This document shows positions 1-8,700 of a DNA stretch of 64,000 nt, piece after piece (the first letter of the stretch is position 1; the number at the start of each line of letters is the position of its first letter). The DNA lies in the NCBI GenBank assembly GCA_016706685.1, contig JADJJE010000018.1:62001-126000 (forward strand). Reading direction: 5' to 3'. The notes beneath the pieces are model-generated. The model saw only the letters and a list, made by a program, of their open reading frames with translations, was not told the origin of the DNA and made no database searches. Source of the DNA: Sandaracinaceae bacterium (GTDB lineage: Bacteria > Myxococcota_A > Polyangia > Polyangiales > Houyiibacteriaceae). Both the position numbers and the translations under genes were made by a program.

Positions 1-1635
1 GACCTGACGGTCAGCCTGATGGGGCTCACCCCCGAAGACGCCCAGTCCTTCCGCAGCCGCATCGAGACGGTGGAGACCCGTCGGCGCACGCATCAGATCC
101 GCGCCTTCGCCGACATCACCCGTGACCAGGTGGCCGCGCTCGAGGAGCACAGCCCCGAGCTGCCCGGCATCGACGTGGTGGCCGGGCCCGTGCGGCAGTA
201 CGCCTTCGGCGCGCTGGGGGCGCACACCGTCGGCTACCTGAACGAGGTCAGCGCCGAAGACCTCGAGCGCCTGGCGGACCAGAACTACTACCGGGCCGGG
301 GACCGCGTGGGCCGCATGGGCATCGAGCGCAGCCTCGAGAGCGTGCTGCGCGGGCGACGTGGGTTTCGACACGTGATGGTGAACGCGCGTGGCCGGCGGC
401 TCACCGAGCAAGAAGCCCCTCCCATGGAAGGCGAGAGCCACCGTGAGGCCGTGCCGGGCCACGACGTGGTGCTCACGCTCGACATGGAGCTCATGCGCAT
501 GGCGCAGCGCGCGTTCCAGGGGCACCCCTCGGGCGGCGTGGTGGTGGTGGACGTGCACACGGGGCGCATCCGCGCGCTGTACTCGAAGCCGGCCTACGAC
601 CTGAACGAGCTGACCGGCCGCCTGTCCGTGGAGGCCTACCGCGAGATGGTGGACAACCCGCACCGTCCGCTGATCGACAAGACCATCTACGACACGTTCT
701 TCCCGGGCTCCACGTTCAAGCCCTTCAGCGCGCTCTCCGCGCTGCAAGAGGGCGCCATGGACCCGCGCGAGCTGGTGTTCTGCGAGGGCTCGCTCAAGAT
801 CGGTAACCAGCGCATGCGCTGCACCGCGCAGCACGGCGACGTGGACATGCGCTCGGCGCTGGTGCAGTCGTGCAACGTGTACTTCTGGGCCCTGGCGGAG
901 CGCGTGGGTCTCGACCGGCTCAACCGCTACGCGCGTGACTTCGGGCTGGCGGAGCGCACGGGCATCGGCATCAACAGCGAGGCGCGCGGGTTCCTCGCCT
1001 CGCGTCAGTGGTACGAGGAGCACTACGGCCGGTTCCGCCTGGGCTACACGCTCAACACGGCCATCGGTCAGGGAAACACGCGCGTGACGCTGCTGCAGCT
1101 GGCGCTGGCGTACGCCGCGCTCGCCAACGGCGGCGTGCTCTATGCGCCGCAGCTGATCGAGCGCATCGAGACCCCGGATGGCGCCGTGGTGGAGGAGCCC
1201 GAGCCGCACGTGCGCAGGCGCCTCGGCGTGGACCCCGAGCACCTCGCGTTCAACGCCGAAGCCCTCCGTGGCGTCGTCAACGACGAAGAGGGCACCGCCT
1301 TCAGCGCCATGATCGCGGGAGGCGTGTCCATCAGCGGCAAGACCGGCACGGCCGAGGTGGCGCCCGGCAGCCAGCGCTCCGGCGACGCGCGCCGCGCGGC
1401 CTACTTCCGCCAGTCGCACGCGTGGTTCGCGGGCTTCGCGCCCTCGGACGACCCGCAGGTGGCCATCGTGGTGCTGGTGGAGCACGGCGGCGCCGGTGGT
1501 CGAAACGCGGCCCCTATCGCCACGCGCATCCTGCAGGAGTACTTGGCGGGCACCACCGACCGGCCGGCGCCTCCCCCGCCCGAGGAGCCGGCCCCTCGCC
1601 GCGGGCAGCCCCGCCGCCCCCGAGGAGCGCGCTGA
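1..1635 (+). CDS. mrdA: Penicillin-binding protein 2 (PBP2), 5' end outside the window
   Basis: The peptidoglycan DD-transpeptidase of the elongasome, which crosslinks new wall glycan in the periplasm. The frame is open from base 1, so the cytoplasmic tail, membrane anchor and start codon lie outside; 544 residues are visible. The front part is the pedestal/dimerisation region. The transpeptidase domain follows with all three catalytic motifs: STFK (nucleophile Ser codon at 709-711), SCN (Ser codon 868-870) and KTG (Lys codon 1339-1341). The tail is Pro/Arg-rich. The stop is one base before the rodA start, so the two are probably translationally coupled, the usual mrdA-mrdB order. PBP3 (FtsI) is the main alternative, but the adjacent RodA favours PBP2. 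Confidence 0.93.
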   Translation, partial: DLTVSLMGLTPEDAQSFRSRIETVETRRRTHQIRAFADITRDQVAALEEHSPELPGIDVVAGPVRQYAFGALGAHTVGYLNEVSAEDLERLADQNYYRAGDRVGRMGIERSLESVLRGRRGFRHVMVNARGRRLTEQEAPPMEGESHREAVPGHDVVLTLDMELMRMAQRAFQGHPSGGVVVVDVHTGRIRALYSKPAYDLNELTGRLSVEAYREMVDNPHRPLIDKTIYDTFFPGSTFKPFSALSALQEGAMDPRELVFCEGSLKIGNQRMRCTAQHGDVDMRSALVQSCNVYFWALAERVGLDRLNRYARDFGLAERTGIGINSEARGFLASRQWYEEHYGRFRLGYTLNTAIGQGNTRVTLLQLALAYAALANGGVLYAPQLIERIETPDGAVVEEPEPHVRRRLGVDPEHLAFNAEALRGVVNDEEGTAFSAMIAGGVSISGKTGTAEVAPGSQRSGDARRAAYFRQSHAWFAGFAPSDDPQVAIVVLVEHGGAGGRNAAPIATRILQEYLAGTTDRPAPPPPEEPAPRRGQPRRPRGAR

Positions 1636-1636
1636 G

Positions 1637-2746
1637 ATGGCCATCGGACGCGGAATTCGCGAGCAGTTCGACTGGCCGCTGTTCGTCTGCGTGATGGCCA
1701 TCGCCACGCTGGGCGTCATCAACCTGTACAGCGCCACCAGCGCCGACGCGCACTACGCGGACTTGTACATCCAGCAGATCTACTGGCTCACGCTGGGCGC
1801 TGGCGTGGCCACGCTGGTGGCCGCCATCGACTACCGCCACTTCGAGCGCTTCGGCTGGTTCGCCTACGGTGGCGGCATCGTGCTGCTGGTGCTGGTGTTC
1901 CTGCTGGGGCGCAGCATCCGCGGCAGCACGCGCTGGATCCCCATCGGCACGTTCTCGCTGCAGCCCAGCGAGCTCATGAAGGTGGCGCTCATCGTGGCGC
2001 TGGCGAAGTTCCTGCACGACGACACCAAGACGGACGGGCGCGCGCTCAAGGACCTGATCATCCCGGGCATGATCCTGGCGGTCCCCATGGGCCTCATCCT
2101 GGCGCAGCCGGACCTGGGCACCGCGCTCATGTGCGCGTTCATCTTCGGCACCATCATGGTGCTCACCCAGCTCAAGCTGCGCTCGCTGTTCACGCTGGCC
2201 GCGCTGTTCGCGGCCGCTGCACCGCTGGCGTACAACTACGCCCTGCGCGGGTACCAGAAAGAGCGCATCACGGCGTTCTTGGCGCTGTGGTCCGGCGAGC
2301 AGGACATCCAGGACGCGGGCTGGCACACGCACCAGAGCCTGGTCTCCATCGGCAGCGGTGGCGTCTTCGGCAAGGGCTACATGCAGGGCACGCAGAACCA
2401 GTTCGGCTTCCTGCCCGACCGCCACTCCGACTTCCCGTTCGCCGTCTGGGCCGAGGAGCAGGGGCTGCTGGGCACCACGCTGTTGGTGGGGCTCTACCTG
2501 TTCCTGGTGCTCTGGGGCCTGCGCATCGCCTCACAGGCCAAGGACCGCTTCGGCGCCGTGTGCGCCGTGGGCGTGTCGGCGCTCATCTTCTGGCAGTCGG
2601 TCATCAACCTGGGGATGGTGTCCGGCATGCTGCCCGTGGTGGGCATCACGCTGCCCCTCTTCAGCCACGGCGGCTCGTCGGTGCTCACGGTGTCCATCTG
2701 CATCGGGTTGCTGATGAACATCTCGATGCGCCGCTTCCAGTACTGA
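1637..2746 (+). CDS. rodA: RodA, SEDS-family peptidoglycan glycosyltransferase
   Basis: A multi-pass inner-membrane enzyme of 369 residues, the normal RodA length. It polymerises lipid II into glycan strands and works with PBP2 in the elongasome. Visible SEDS signatures are the LQPSEL motif, the PDRHSDF loop that contains the conserved catalytic-site Asp, and the C-terminal GITLPLFSHGGSS segment. The ATG follows the mrdA stop by one base (TGAGATG). A longer upstream reading would run antisense-like through mrdA sequence, so this start is preferred. FtsW is the alternative SEDS protein, but linkage to PBP2 supports RodA. A mre cluster could lie upstream, outside the window. Confidence 0.95.
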   Translation: MAIGRGIREQFDWPLFVCVMAIATLGVINLYSATSADAHYADLYIQQIYWLTLGAGVATLVAAIDYRHFERFGWFAYGGGIVLLVLVFLLGRSIRGSTRWIPIGTFSLQPSELMKVALIVALAKFLHDDTKTDGRALKDLIIPGMILAVPMGLILAQPDLGTALMCAFIFGTIMVLTQLKLRSLFTLAALFAAAAPLAYNYALRGYQKERITAFLALWSGEQDIQDAGWHTHQSLVSIGSGGVFGKGYMQGTQNQFGFLPDRHSDFPFAVWAEEQGLLGTTLLVGLYLFLVLWGLRIASQAKDRFGAVCAVGVSALIFWQSVINLGMVSGMLPVVGITLPLFSHGGSSVLTVSICIGLLMNISMRRFQY

Positions 2747-2770
2747 GCGGTGCGGCCGCTGCGGGCTGGC

Positions 2771-5263
2771 TCAGAGCGGGACCTCGACGCCCACCTGCAC
2801 CATGAAGGGCCGGTAGCCGCGGGCACCGAACGGCCGGCGCGACACCAGCGGCTGTGCGTTGGTCACGTTCTCGAGCCGTAGTGTGACGTCGAAGCGCTCG
2901 AGCACGGTGTAGCTGCCGGTGACATCCACGATCAGGTAGCCCTCGGTGCGCACGGAGTTGTCGGCGACCTCGGGCATCGCGCTCACGTAGGTGCCCGACG
3001 CGTTCACGGCCCAGTCCTCGTGGTGCAGGCCCAGCTGCAGCGACCACTGGTGCTCCGGGACATAGGGCACGGGGTCACCCACGCGCACGCTGCCCAGCTG
3101 AGGGTCGCCCGACTCCGAGAACGCCGTGCGGAACGTGGCGCGCGTGAACGTGTAGGAGAGGTGCATGGGCAGCGTGAGGTCGTGGCCCAGGTCCAGCTCG
3201 TAGGCCGCTTGCAGCTCGACGCCGCCGATCAGCACGTCGCCCGCGTTGAACTGCCGGTCGAGGTCCATCGCGTCGCAGCCACCGCTGCCACCGCACTGGG
3301 TCACGAACTGCTGATAGTCGTTCACGAACCCGATCAGCTCGCCGCTCAGGCCATGCTCTTCGTGTTGGACCCGCACCCCCGCCTCGTAGGCGATGGACGT
3401 CTCCATCTCCACGTCGTCCCCGGCGCCGGGCGCGAGCGGGCTGAAGCCGCGGTGCACCCCCACCAGCGCGGCCACGTGCTCGGTGAGCTCGTAGGTGGCG
3501 CCGAGGCCAGGGAGCACCACCAGGTACGTCTGCGTCGAGCTGCGCGGGCCGCCGGCGGCGAGCTCGTCCCGCAGGGTGGCGCGGATGCTCTCGATGCGGA
3601 TGCCGGGCTTCACGGTCAGCCCTCGGTACGAAAGCGAGTACGCGGCGTGCCCCGCCAGCGCGGTGGCCGAGCCCTCGTTCAGCGTGATGGTGCTCGGGTC
3701 GTCGCCGTTGGCCACCAGCTGCTGCGCGATCAACGAGTACGCGCGCTCCACGTGGTTGCGGTCGATCTCGTCGTAGTGCAGCCGAAGGCCGACGATGAGC
3801 TCCTGCTCGACGGCCTCGCCGAACGTGGCGTGGAGCTCCGTCTGGATGCCCTGCGAGACGAAGCGGCGCGCGTTGCTGACCACCAGCAGGTCGTGCTCCG
3901 GGCCGAACTCCGTGGAGTCGCGCTCCCCGGAGAGCACACGGTAGTAGGTGTCGCGCCCGCCGGTGGGGTTGTTCAGTGTGTCGAAGAGGGAGGGGCCCGT
4001 TCCGTCGCGCTCGCCCACGAAGCGGTTGAGGCGGCGCCAGGTGCGCTGGAAGTCGTGACGGTAGGCGGTGGTCACGAAGTCCACGTGCTCGCCGATCACC
4101 AAGTGATGGCGGAGCTCCACCTGCGTGCGCCACCACGTCATGCGGTCGAGCTGGCTCGCGGCGTAGCGCCGGTAGGGGTTGTCCCGGAAGTCTTCGTCCG
4201 ACAGTCCGAGGTACGTCTCGTTGCTGCGCTCGCGCGAGAAGCCGAGCTTGAGCTCGAGCCGGTTGAAGATGGGCTCGCCCGGCGTGGTCTGCACGAAGCT
4301 GCGCAACATGAACTCGCTGCGGTTGAAGCCCGTGTCTGGGTCGCCGGCGTCGATGTCGCGGAAGCCGTTGGTGCCGAGGTGCACGCCCTCGAACAAGATG
4401 CCCGCGTGGCGGCTGCTGCCGCCGTAGTAGAAGTGCGTGCGGCGGTACTGGAAGCGGCCGTAAGACAGCTCGAAGCGTCCCTCGGGCGTGGTGGGCACCT
4501 CGCGCGTGCGCAGGTTGATGGCGCCGCCGATCGTGTTGGGCCCGAAGAGCACCGCGGCCGGGCCCTTGTAGACGTCCACGCCCACGATGCGCGAGAAGAT
4601 GGGGAAGTAGTACGCGGCGGGCGCGGAGTACGGCGCCGGGCCGAACAGCACGCCGTCCTCCATGAGCGTGACCTTGCGGCTACGGTCCGACGTGGTGCCG
4701 CGCAGGCCGATGTTGGGGCGCAGGCCGAAGCCCTCTTCCTGGCGTACGTAGACGCCGGGCACCTGCTGGAGCGCGCTGTTCACGTCATCGTAGTCGTAGG
4801 CGTCCAGCGTCTCTGCGGAGAGCTGCTGCACGGAGCCACCGGTGCGGAAGGGGTCGATGGGCGCGCGCACCTCGTAGGCGTCCAGCACCCAGTCGTCGTC
4901 TTCGTCGTCCTCCTCATCTTCGTCGCCCGCGCCGTCGTCCTCGGATCCCTCTTCGTCCTCGGCTTCCTCTTCGCGCGGCTCGGCTTCTTCTTCCGCAAGC
5001 TCTTCGGACAGCGCGCTCCAGTCGATGGGCGCGTCTTCCTCTTCCTCCGCCCCTTCGGCAGGGGTCTCGGCGGGCGGCTCATCGGGGGCAGGCGGTGCGT
5101 CCGGATCCGGGTCTTCTGACGGTGCGGTGTCCGCGTCCACGTCGGGGGCAGCGTCCCGCGGGGCATCGGGGGCGGGCGCTTCGGGAGCTTGGGCCTGCGC
5201 CACCGGCGAGGAGAGCGCGAGGAGGAGAGTCAGCAGGGTGAGTCGGCGCATGGGGCAAGTCAT
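2771..5263 (-). CDS. TonB-dependent outer-membrane receptor (FecA-like) with acidic N-terminal region
   Basis: An 830-residue outer-membrane receptor, third gene of the imelysin operon. It has a signal peptide (about residues 1-26), then an unusual Asp/Glu/Pro/Ala-rich stretch (about 28-124). The plug domain comes next, with motifs such as LRPNIGLRG, VTLMEDGV and FGPNTIGGAIN, and then a beta barrel ending in an aromatic-poor V-P-L tail. The plug wording resembles Fe(III)-dicitrate/FecA-type receptors, so iron chelate uptake is the best guess; the true ligand is unknown. The chosen ATG overlaps the upstream TGA by four bases (ATGA). A second ATG four codons later also gives a good signal peptide. 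The acidic segment is too short and too low in complexity to be a FecA signalling domain. Confidence 0.9.
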   Translation of the reverse strand: MTCPMRRLTLLTLLLALSSPVAQAQAPEAPAPDAPRDAAPDVDADTAPSEDPDPDAPPAPDEPPAETPAEGAEEEEDAPIDWSALSEELAEEEAEPREEEAEDEEGSEDDGAGDEDEEDDEDDDWVLDAYEVRAPIDPFRTGGSVQQLSAETLDAYDYDDVNSALQQVPGVYVRQEEGFGLRPNIGLRGTTSDRSRKVTLMEDGVLFGPAPYSAPAAYYFPIFSRIVGVDVYKGPAAVLFGPNTIGGAINLRTREVPTTPEGRFELSYGRFQYRRTHFYYGGSSRHAGILFEGVHLGTNGFRDIDAGDPDTGFNRSEFMLRSFVQTTPGEPIFNRLELKLGFSRERSNETYLGLSDEDFRDNPYRRYAASQLDRMTWWRTQVELRHHLVIGEHVDFVTTAYRHDFQRTWRRLNRFVGERDGTGPSLFDTLNNPTGGRDTYYRVLSGERDSTEFGPEHDLLVVSNARRFVSQGIQTELHATFGEAVEQELIVGLRLHYDEIDRNHVERAYSLIAQQLVANGDDPSTITLNEGSATALAGHAAYSLSYRGLTVKPGIRIESIRATLRDELAAGGPRSSTQTYLVVLPGLGATYELTEHVAALVGVHRGFSPLAPGAGDDVEMETSIAYEAGVRVQHEEHGLSGELIGFVNDYQQFVTQCGGSGGCDAMDLDRQFNAGDVLIGGVELQAAYELDLGHDLTLPMHLSYTFTRATFRTAFSESGDPQLGSVRVGDPVPYVPEHQWSLQLGLHHEDWAVNASGTYVSAMPEVADNSVRTEGYLIVDVTGSYTVLERFDVTLRLENVTNAQPLVSRRPFGARGYRPFMVQVGVEVPL

Positions 5264-6684
5264 CGACCGAGCGCGAGCGTGCGAGCTCGAGGCGGGGGTG
5301 GCGTGTGGAGAGGGGGCGTGGTGGGGGCCGGCAGGATGTAGCGAGCGGGGCTGAGGCCGTCGCGCACACCAGCGAGATCCACGTCGGGATCGATCAGGCG
5401 CTGGCTGGGGCGCCCGTTGAGGGACACGAACACGTCGGCGCGCACCTGCACGTCTTCATGGCCGCGCGCGCGGTAGTCGGCCGCGATGCGATGCGCCAGC
5501 TGCAGGATGAGATCGGGCTGACCGGCCATCTCGCGCTCTTGGAGCGCGTTCAGGTAGCGGCAGGGCTCCACCCGTTGCTCGTTCACCAGGCCGCGCGCGC
5601 GCACGCGGTATGTCACGGCGCCGGTCTTGCTGCGCACCATCACGCGGAACGAGAAGCGCATGCCCTGCTCGTGCCAGAGCACGTTGCCGCCATAGGCGTG
5701 GGCGCGCAGCGGGAGGGCCACCTGCACCAGCATGTAGAGGGCGAGCGCCAGCGTGAGCGGCGCGGTGAGGCGTGCCGACGTGGGGCTGGCCACCGTTCGC
5801 TGGATGAGCCGTGGAGCGCTGCTGCGTGCTCTGCCCAGGCGCGCGAGCGCATACCGTGGCCAGTCGGCGTCGAAGAAGATGGGCGCCGAGAGCATCATCA
5901 GGAACGGGAAGATCCCGATGTGGAACAGCACGTGCGTGAGCGCGTGGAAGACGATCACCAGCGCATACGCATAGGGGCGCGTGCGGCGCAGCAGCAGCCA
6001 GAAGACGATGGTGCTGTCGAACAGGAAGCCCGCCCAGCTCATGATGAGCGGCATGTGTGGCAGGCCGAAGAGCGGGCCGAAGAGCGGCGTCTCGGTGCGC
6101 GCGGCGAGCCAGATGCCCAGCGGCTGCCCATGCAGGAGCCAGTCGGGCTGCGCCTTGGCCAACCCCGCGAACACGTAGACCACGCCCACCTGGAAGCGCA
6201 GCACGAAGAGGCACCAGGCAGGCAGCGTGTCGCGCCGCAGACCAGGGCGCAGGCGTGCGTCCAGCGACAGCGCGCGGTGGGCCGGGACCACGCAGAACAG
6301 CAGGGCCAGCAGCGCCGCCTGGTAGTAGTGGTTCAGGTAGTTGCTGACGTCGCACAGCTCCACGTAGACGAAGCTGAGCAAGAACACGGGCGCGGCGACG
6401 CGGTACAGCAGCCCCACGCACGCCAGCGCGGCGGACACGGCCATGACCACGTGCAGCGTCATCATGGCGCTGGGGCTCAACACCTGAACGGCGCTGGCGC
6501 CCCAGTAGTGGAAGAAGAACGAGGGCTGCACGAAGCAGCGCTCTACCCAGCCCTCGGCCATGAAGCGCACGGACGACGCGCACATCAGGCCGAAAAAGAG
6601 CACGCGGAAGACCGCGACGGACGCGATGTCCACCTCGCTCGAGAGGCGCTCACGGACACGCGTGACGAGGCTCGGCGCGGACAT
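5260..6684 (-). CDS. Vitamin K-dependent gamma-carboxylase-like (HTTM) membrane protein
   Basis: A 474-residue multi-pass membrane protein with the horizontally transferred transmembrane (HTTM) fold, first described from vitamin K-dependent gamma-carboxylase. Seen in the sequence: NYLNHYY in a membrane loop, YVFAGLAKAQPDWL with the conserved Lys region, FFDADWPR, then a soluble C-terminal domain with FSFRVMVR, a PDLILQLAH segment and LNGR...LIDPDVDLA. These resemble the C-terminal part of bacterial carboxylase homologues. Animal enzymes convert Glu to Gla using reduced vitamin K; substrates of bacterial homologues are mostly unknown. It starts two bases after the imelysin stop and overlaps the receptor start by four bases, so the three genes form one operon. 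Catalytic activity is inferred, not shown. Confidence 0.82.
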   Translation of the reverse strand: MSAPSLVTRVRERLSSEVDIASVAVFRVLFFGLMCASSVRFMAEGWVERCFVQPSFFFHYWGASAVQVLSPSAMMTLHVVMAVSAALACVGLLYRVAAPVFLLSFVYVELCDVSNYLNHYYQAALLALLFCVVPAHRALSLDARLRPGLRRDTLPAWCLFVLRFQVGVVYVFAGLAKAQPDWLLHGQPLGIWLAARTETPLFGPLFGLPHMPLIMSWAGFLFDSTIVFWLLLRRTRPYAYALVIVFHALTHVLFHIGIFPFLMMLSAPIFFDADWPRYALARLGRARSSAPRLIQRTVASPTSARLTAPLTLALALYMLVQVALPLRAHAYGGNVLWHEQGMRFSFRVMVRSKTGAVTYRVRARGLVNEQRVEPCRYLNALQEREMAGQPDLILQLAHRIAADYRARGHEDVQVRADVFVSLNGRPSQRLIDPDVDLAGVRDGLSPARYILPAPTTPPLHTPPPPRARTLALGR

Positions 6685-6686
6685 GG

Positions 6687-7886
6687 TCAGTCGTTGTCGG
6701 AGCCCGCGCGGTTGGGCGGATCGAGCGACAGCGTGGCCAGGAACGTGGTCTTCAGGTCGGTGGTGCAGAGCTGCACCGCGGCGTGCAGCGCGCGCACGTC
6801 GTCGAGGTCGGACACCAGCGCCTCGGCCAGCGTGCCGTCCACATTGCCCACCGCGGCGATGGCCGCGTCGATGTGCGCCAGCATGTCGGTGGCGAAGGCG
6901 CTCGCGCCCACGTCGACCAGCAAGTCATCGAAGCCCAAGCCGTCGCCGCCCGTGATCATCAGGCGATAGCCGATCAGGTTGTGCAGGATGCGCTCCTTGT
7001 TGTCACCGGCGTACAGCGACTCGAGCGTCTCCGGGCAGGTGGCCGTGGTGCACTCGCTCAGGCCGGCAGGGCGCCCGATGCGCATGTCCTTCGTGATCTG
7101 ATCCAGCACGAAGAGCCCGTCGGCCAGCGCGTTGAGCCCCTCCTGCGCGCTGCGATAGAGCGCGCCCGCGCGCATGGGGGCGGTGAGCTCCTGCAGGAAG
7201 GCCGGGTCCCATGCCGCCACCAGCGCGTCGGCGTGTGCCTTGACCTGCGTGCTCAGCACTCTGGCCATTTGGGCGCGCCGCACGTCGAGCGCGGCGGGGT
7301 CGGCCGCCAGCGCGGCCCAGGTGCCGTTGGTGTTGATCTCGGCGGCGGCACCACAGGCGTTCGCTGTGGTGTCCACGAAGAGCAGGTAGTCGATGGCGCC
7401 GAGGCCGCGGATGTTCAGCGGCTCGGCACCCAACACCGTGGCGTCCTGGTGCGTGGCGCCCGCCAAGAAGCGGTCCACGCCGCACAGGCTGAGCGGCACC
7501 ACGGACCACGAGTACATCTCGTCGAACAGGTCTTGCCCGCCTGGGGTCAGCGTCGCCGCGCCGAGCGGCCCCGCGGTCATCAGCTCGACCTCCATCATGG
7601 ACTCCATCAGCAGCCGGTACGCCGCCTGCGCCGCGGTCCGGTCTGCGAGCAGGCCGCTGGCGACGAACGTGGCGATGGCCGTGTCCAGCGCGGTGGCGCG
7701 CGTCTGCAGCGTGCGGTAGCTGGGCAGCATCACGTTGGTGCCGAGCGCCGCGAGCACCTCGCTGCGGCGACCCAGCAGCGGCTCCTCGCTGCTGCCACAG
7801 CCCACGACGGCCAGCGGCATATAGAAGGAAGCGAGCACCAAGGTGAGGCTCGGCAGGAAGCGCGAGGGCGTGTGGGGGATGGTCAT
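6687..7886 (-). CDS. Imelysin-family periplasmic lipoprotein
   Basis: A 399-residue lipoprotein; the lipobox AVVGC is at about residues 26-30 after a hydrophobic signal. The rest is helical and resembles the imelysin (IrpA/EfeO-like) family, found mainly with iron-uptake genes. The family's GxHxxE motif appears here as RGLGAIDYLLF: the His is replaced by Gly and the Glu by Asp, so the canonical metal-ligand pair is absent, as in some imelysin subgroups. The ATG at 7886 is preferred because it places the signal peptide at the N-terminus; a longer reading adds 20 residues with no signal function. First gene of the operon with the carboxylase-like protein and TonB receptor. Iron-related function is inferred from family and neighbours. 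Confidence 0.85.
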   Translation of the reverse strand: MTIPHTPSRFLPSLTLVLASFYMPLAVVGCGSSEEPLLGRRSEVLAALGTNVMLPSYRTLQTRATALDTAIATFVASGLLADRTAAQAAYRLLMESMMEVELMTAGPLGAATLTPGGQDLFDEMYSWSVVPLSLCGVDRFLAGATHQDATVLGAEPLNIRGLGAIDYLLFVDTTANACGAAAEINTNGTWAALAADPAALDVRRAQMARVLSTQVKAHADALVAAWDPAFLQELTAPMRAGALYRSAQEGLNALADGLFVLDQITKDMRIGRPAGLSECTTATCPETLESLYAGDNKERILHNLIGYRLMITGGDGLGFDDLLVDVGASAFATDMLAHIDAAIAAVGNVDGTLAEALVSDLDDVRALHAAVQLCTTDLKTTFLATLSLDPPNRAGSDND

Positions 7887-7924
7887 ACGTAGGCGTGCGC
7901 GGGGCTGGAGGACGCTCAAGATGA

Positions 7925-7939
7925 TGAAAGTCACTTTCA
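7925..7939. promoter_or_regulatory. Perfect 7-1-7 palindrome, candidate Fur-family operator
   Basis: TGAAAGTCACTTTCA: two 7-base arms around one central base, 39-53 bases upstream of the imelysin ATG and inside the only non-coding stretch before that operon. The TGA-N9-TCA frame and 7-1-7 layout match Fur/Zur/PerR boxes (TGATAATNATTATCA type), although the inner bases differ. The block is AT-rich compared with its surroundings. Regulation by iron is an inference. Confidence 0.45.
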
Positions 7940-8078
7940 ATAACACGCGGAGTGCTAGCAGTCGACTCCGAGGTGATCAAGAAGTCCCTCGGCCCCATGC
8001 CGGGAAAAATCCGTTGCCACGCGTGCGGACTTGGCCGACCTTCGGCGCCGACCTCCGACCTCCCACCAGGAAGATCCC

Positions 8079-8639
8079 ATGAAGCGACCCCTCATCTCAG
8101 TCCTCGGCCTCTGTGCACTCCTCTCCGGCTGCGGCGGCGCTGCAGCCACCTCCGAGCCCGCCTCCACCACCACGGCGGTCGAGGAGACCCAGCAGCCGAT
8201 CATGGCCGCGGGCGAGCTGACCCCCGGCGGCACCGTCGCCAACTTCGGCGTCCACAACCTCACCTCCGGCTTCATGCCCGACCCGTACACGGTGGACGTG
8301 GTCTCCGGCGGCGGGATCGACGCCTCCACCTCGAACGCAGGCGCTGGGTGCGCGGGCTGGGTCACCGGTCAGCCCGACGTCATCGTGAACTTCGAAGAGA
8401 TGTCCGGCTTCCTGCGCTTCGCCTTTCGCCCGACCGCCGACGGCGCCGACGGCACGCTCGTGATCAACGACGGCCAGGGAAACTGGCACTGCAACGACGA
8501 CGCGTCGGGTCTGAACCCGGTAGTCGACCTGGCCGACGCGCCTCCCGGTCAGTACGACATCTGGATCGGCAGCTACAACTCGGAAGACCGCATCACCGGG
8601 CAGCTGCTGGTGACCGAGCTGACCGAAGTGATGCCGTGA
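8079..8639 (+). CDS. Small secreted lipoprotein with PPC-like beta-sandwich
   Basis: 186 residues. A short signal ends in the lipobox LLSGC, so the protein should be lipidated and exported. After a Thr/Glu-rich linker the domain reads GTVANFGVHNL, then TPDPYTV-like and GQYDIWIGSY segments. These resemble the beta-sandwich (pre-peptidase-like) domains of secreted proteins sometimes labelled peptidase S1; no catalytic triad is present. The start is set by AGGAAG seven bases before the ATG. It is divergent from the imelysin operon and sits 61 bases before the kinase gene. Precise role unknown. Confidence 0.75.
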   Translation: MKRPLISVLGLCALLSGCGGAAATSEPASTTTAVEETQQPIMAAGELTPGGTVANFGVHNLTSGFMPDPYTVDVVSGGGIDASTSNAGAGCAGWVTGQPDVIVNFEEMSGFLRFAFRPTADGADGTLVINDGQGNWHCNDDASGLNPVVDLADAPPGQYDIWIGSYNSEDRITGQLLVTELTEVMP

Positions 8640-8700
8640 ACCACGCGCCGCGTGCGCGCGCGCTCTCGCGGTGCGCACGCGGTGGTAGGCTCCCTGGCAG

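Noticed and set aside
3020..5119. Long plus-strand frame (~700 residues) opposite the TonB receptor.
   Set aside because: Composition is low-complexity Val/Ala/Arg/His with no motifs, and the minus strand has an excellent receptor. High GC keeps antisense frames open.
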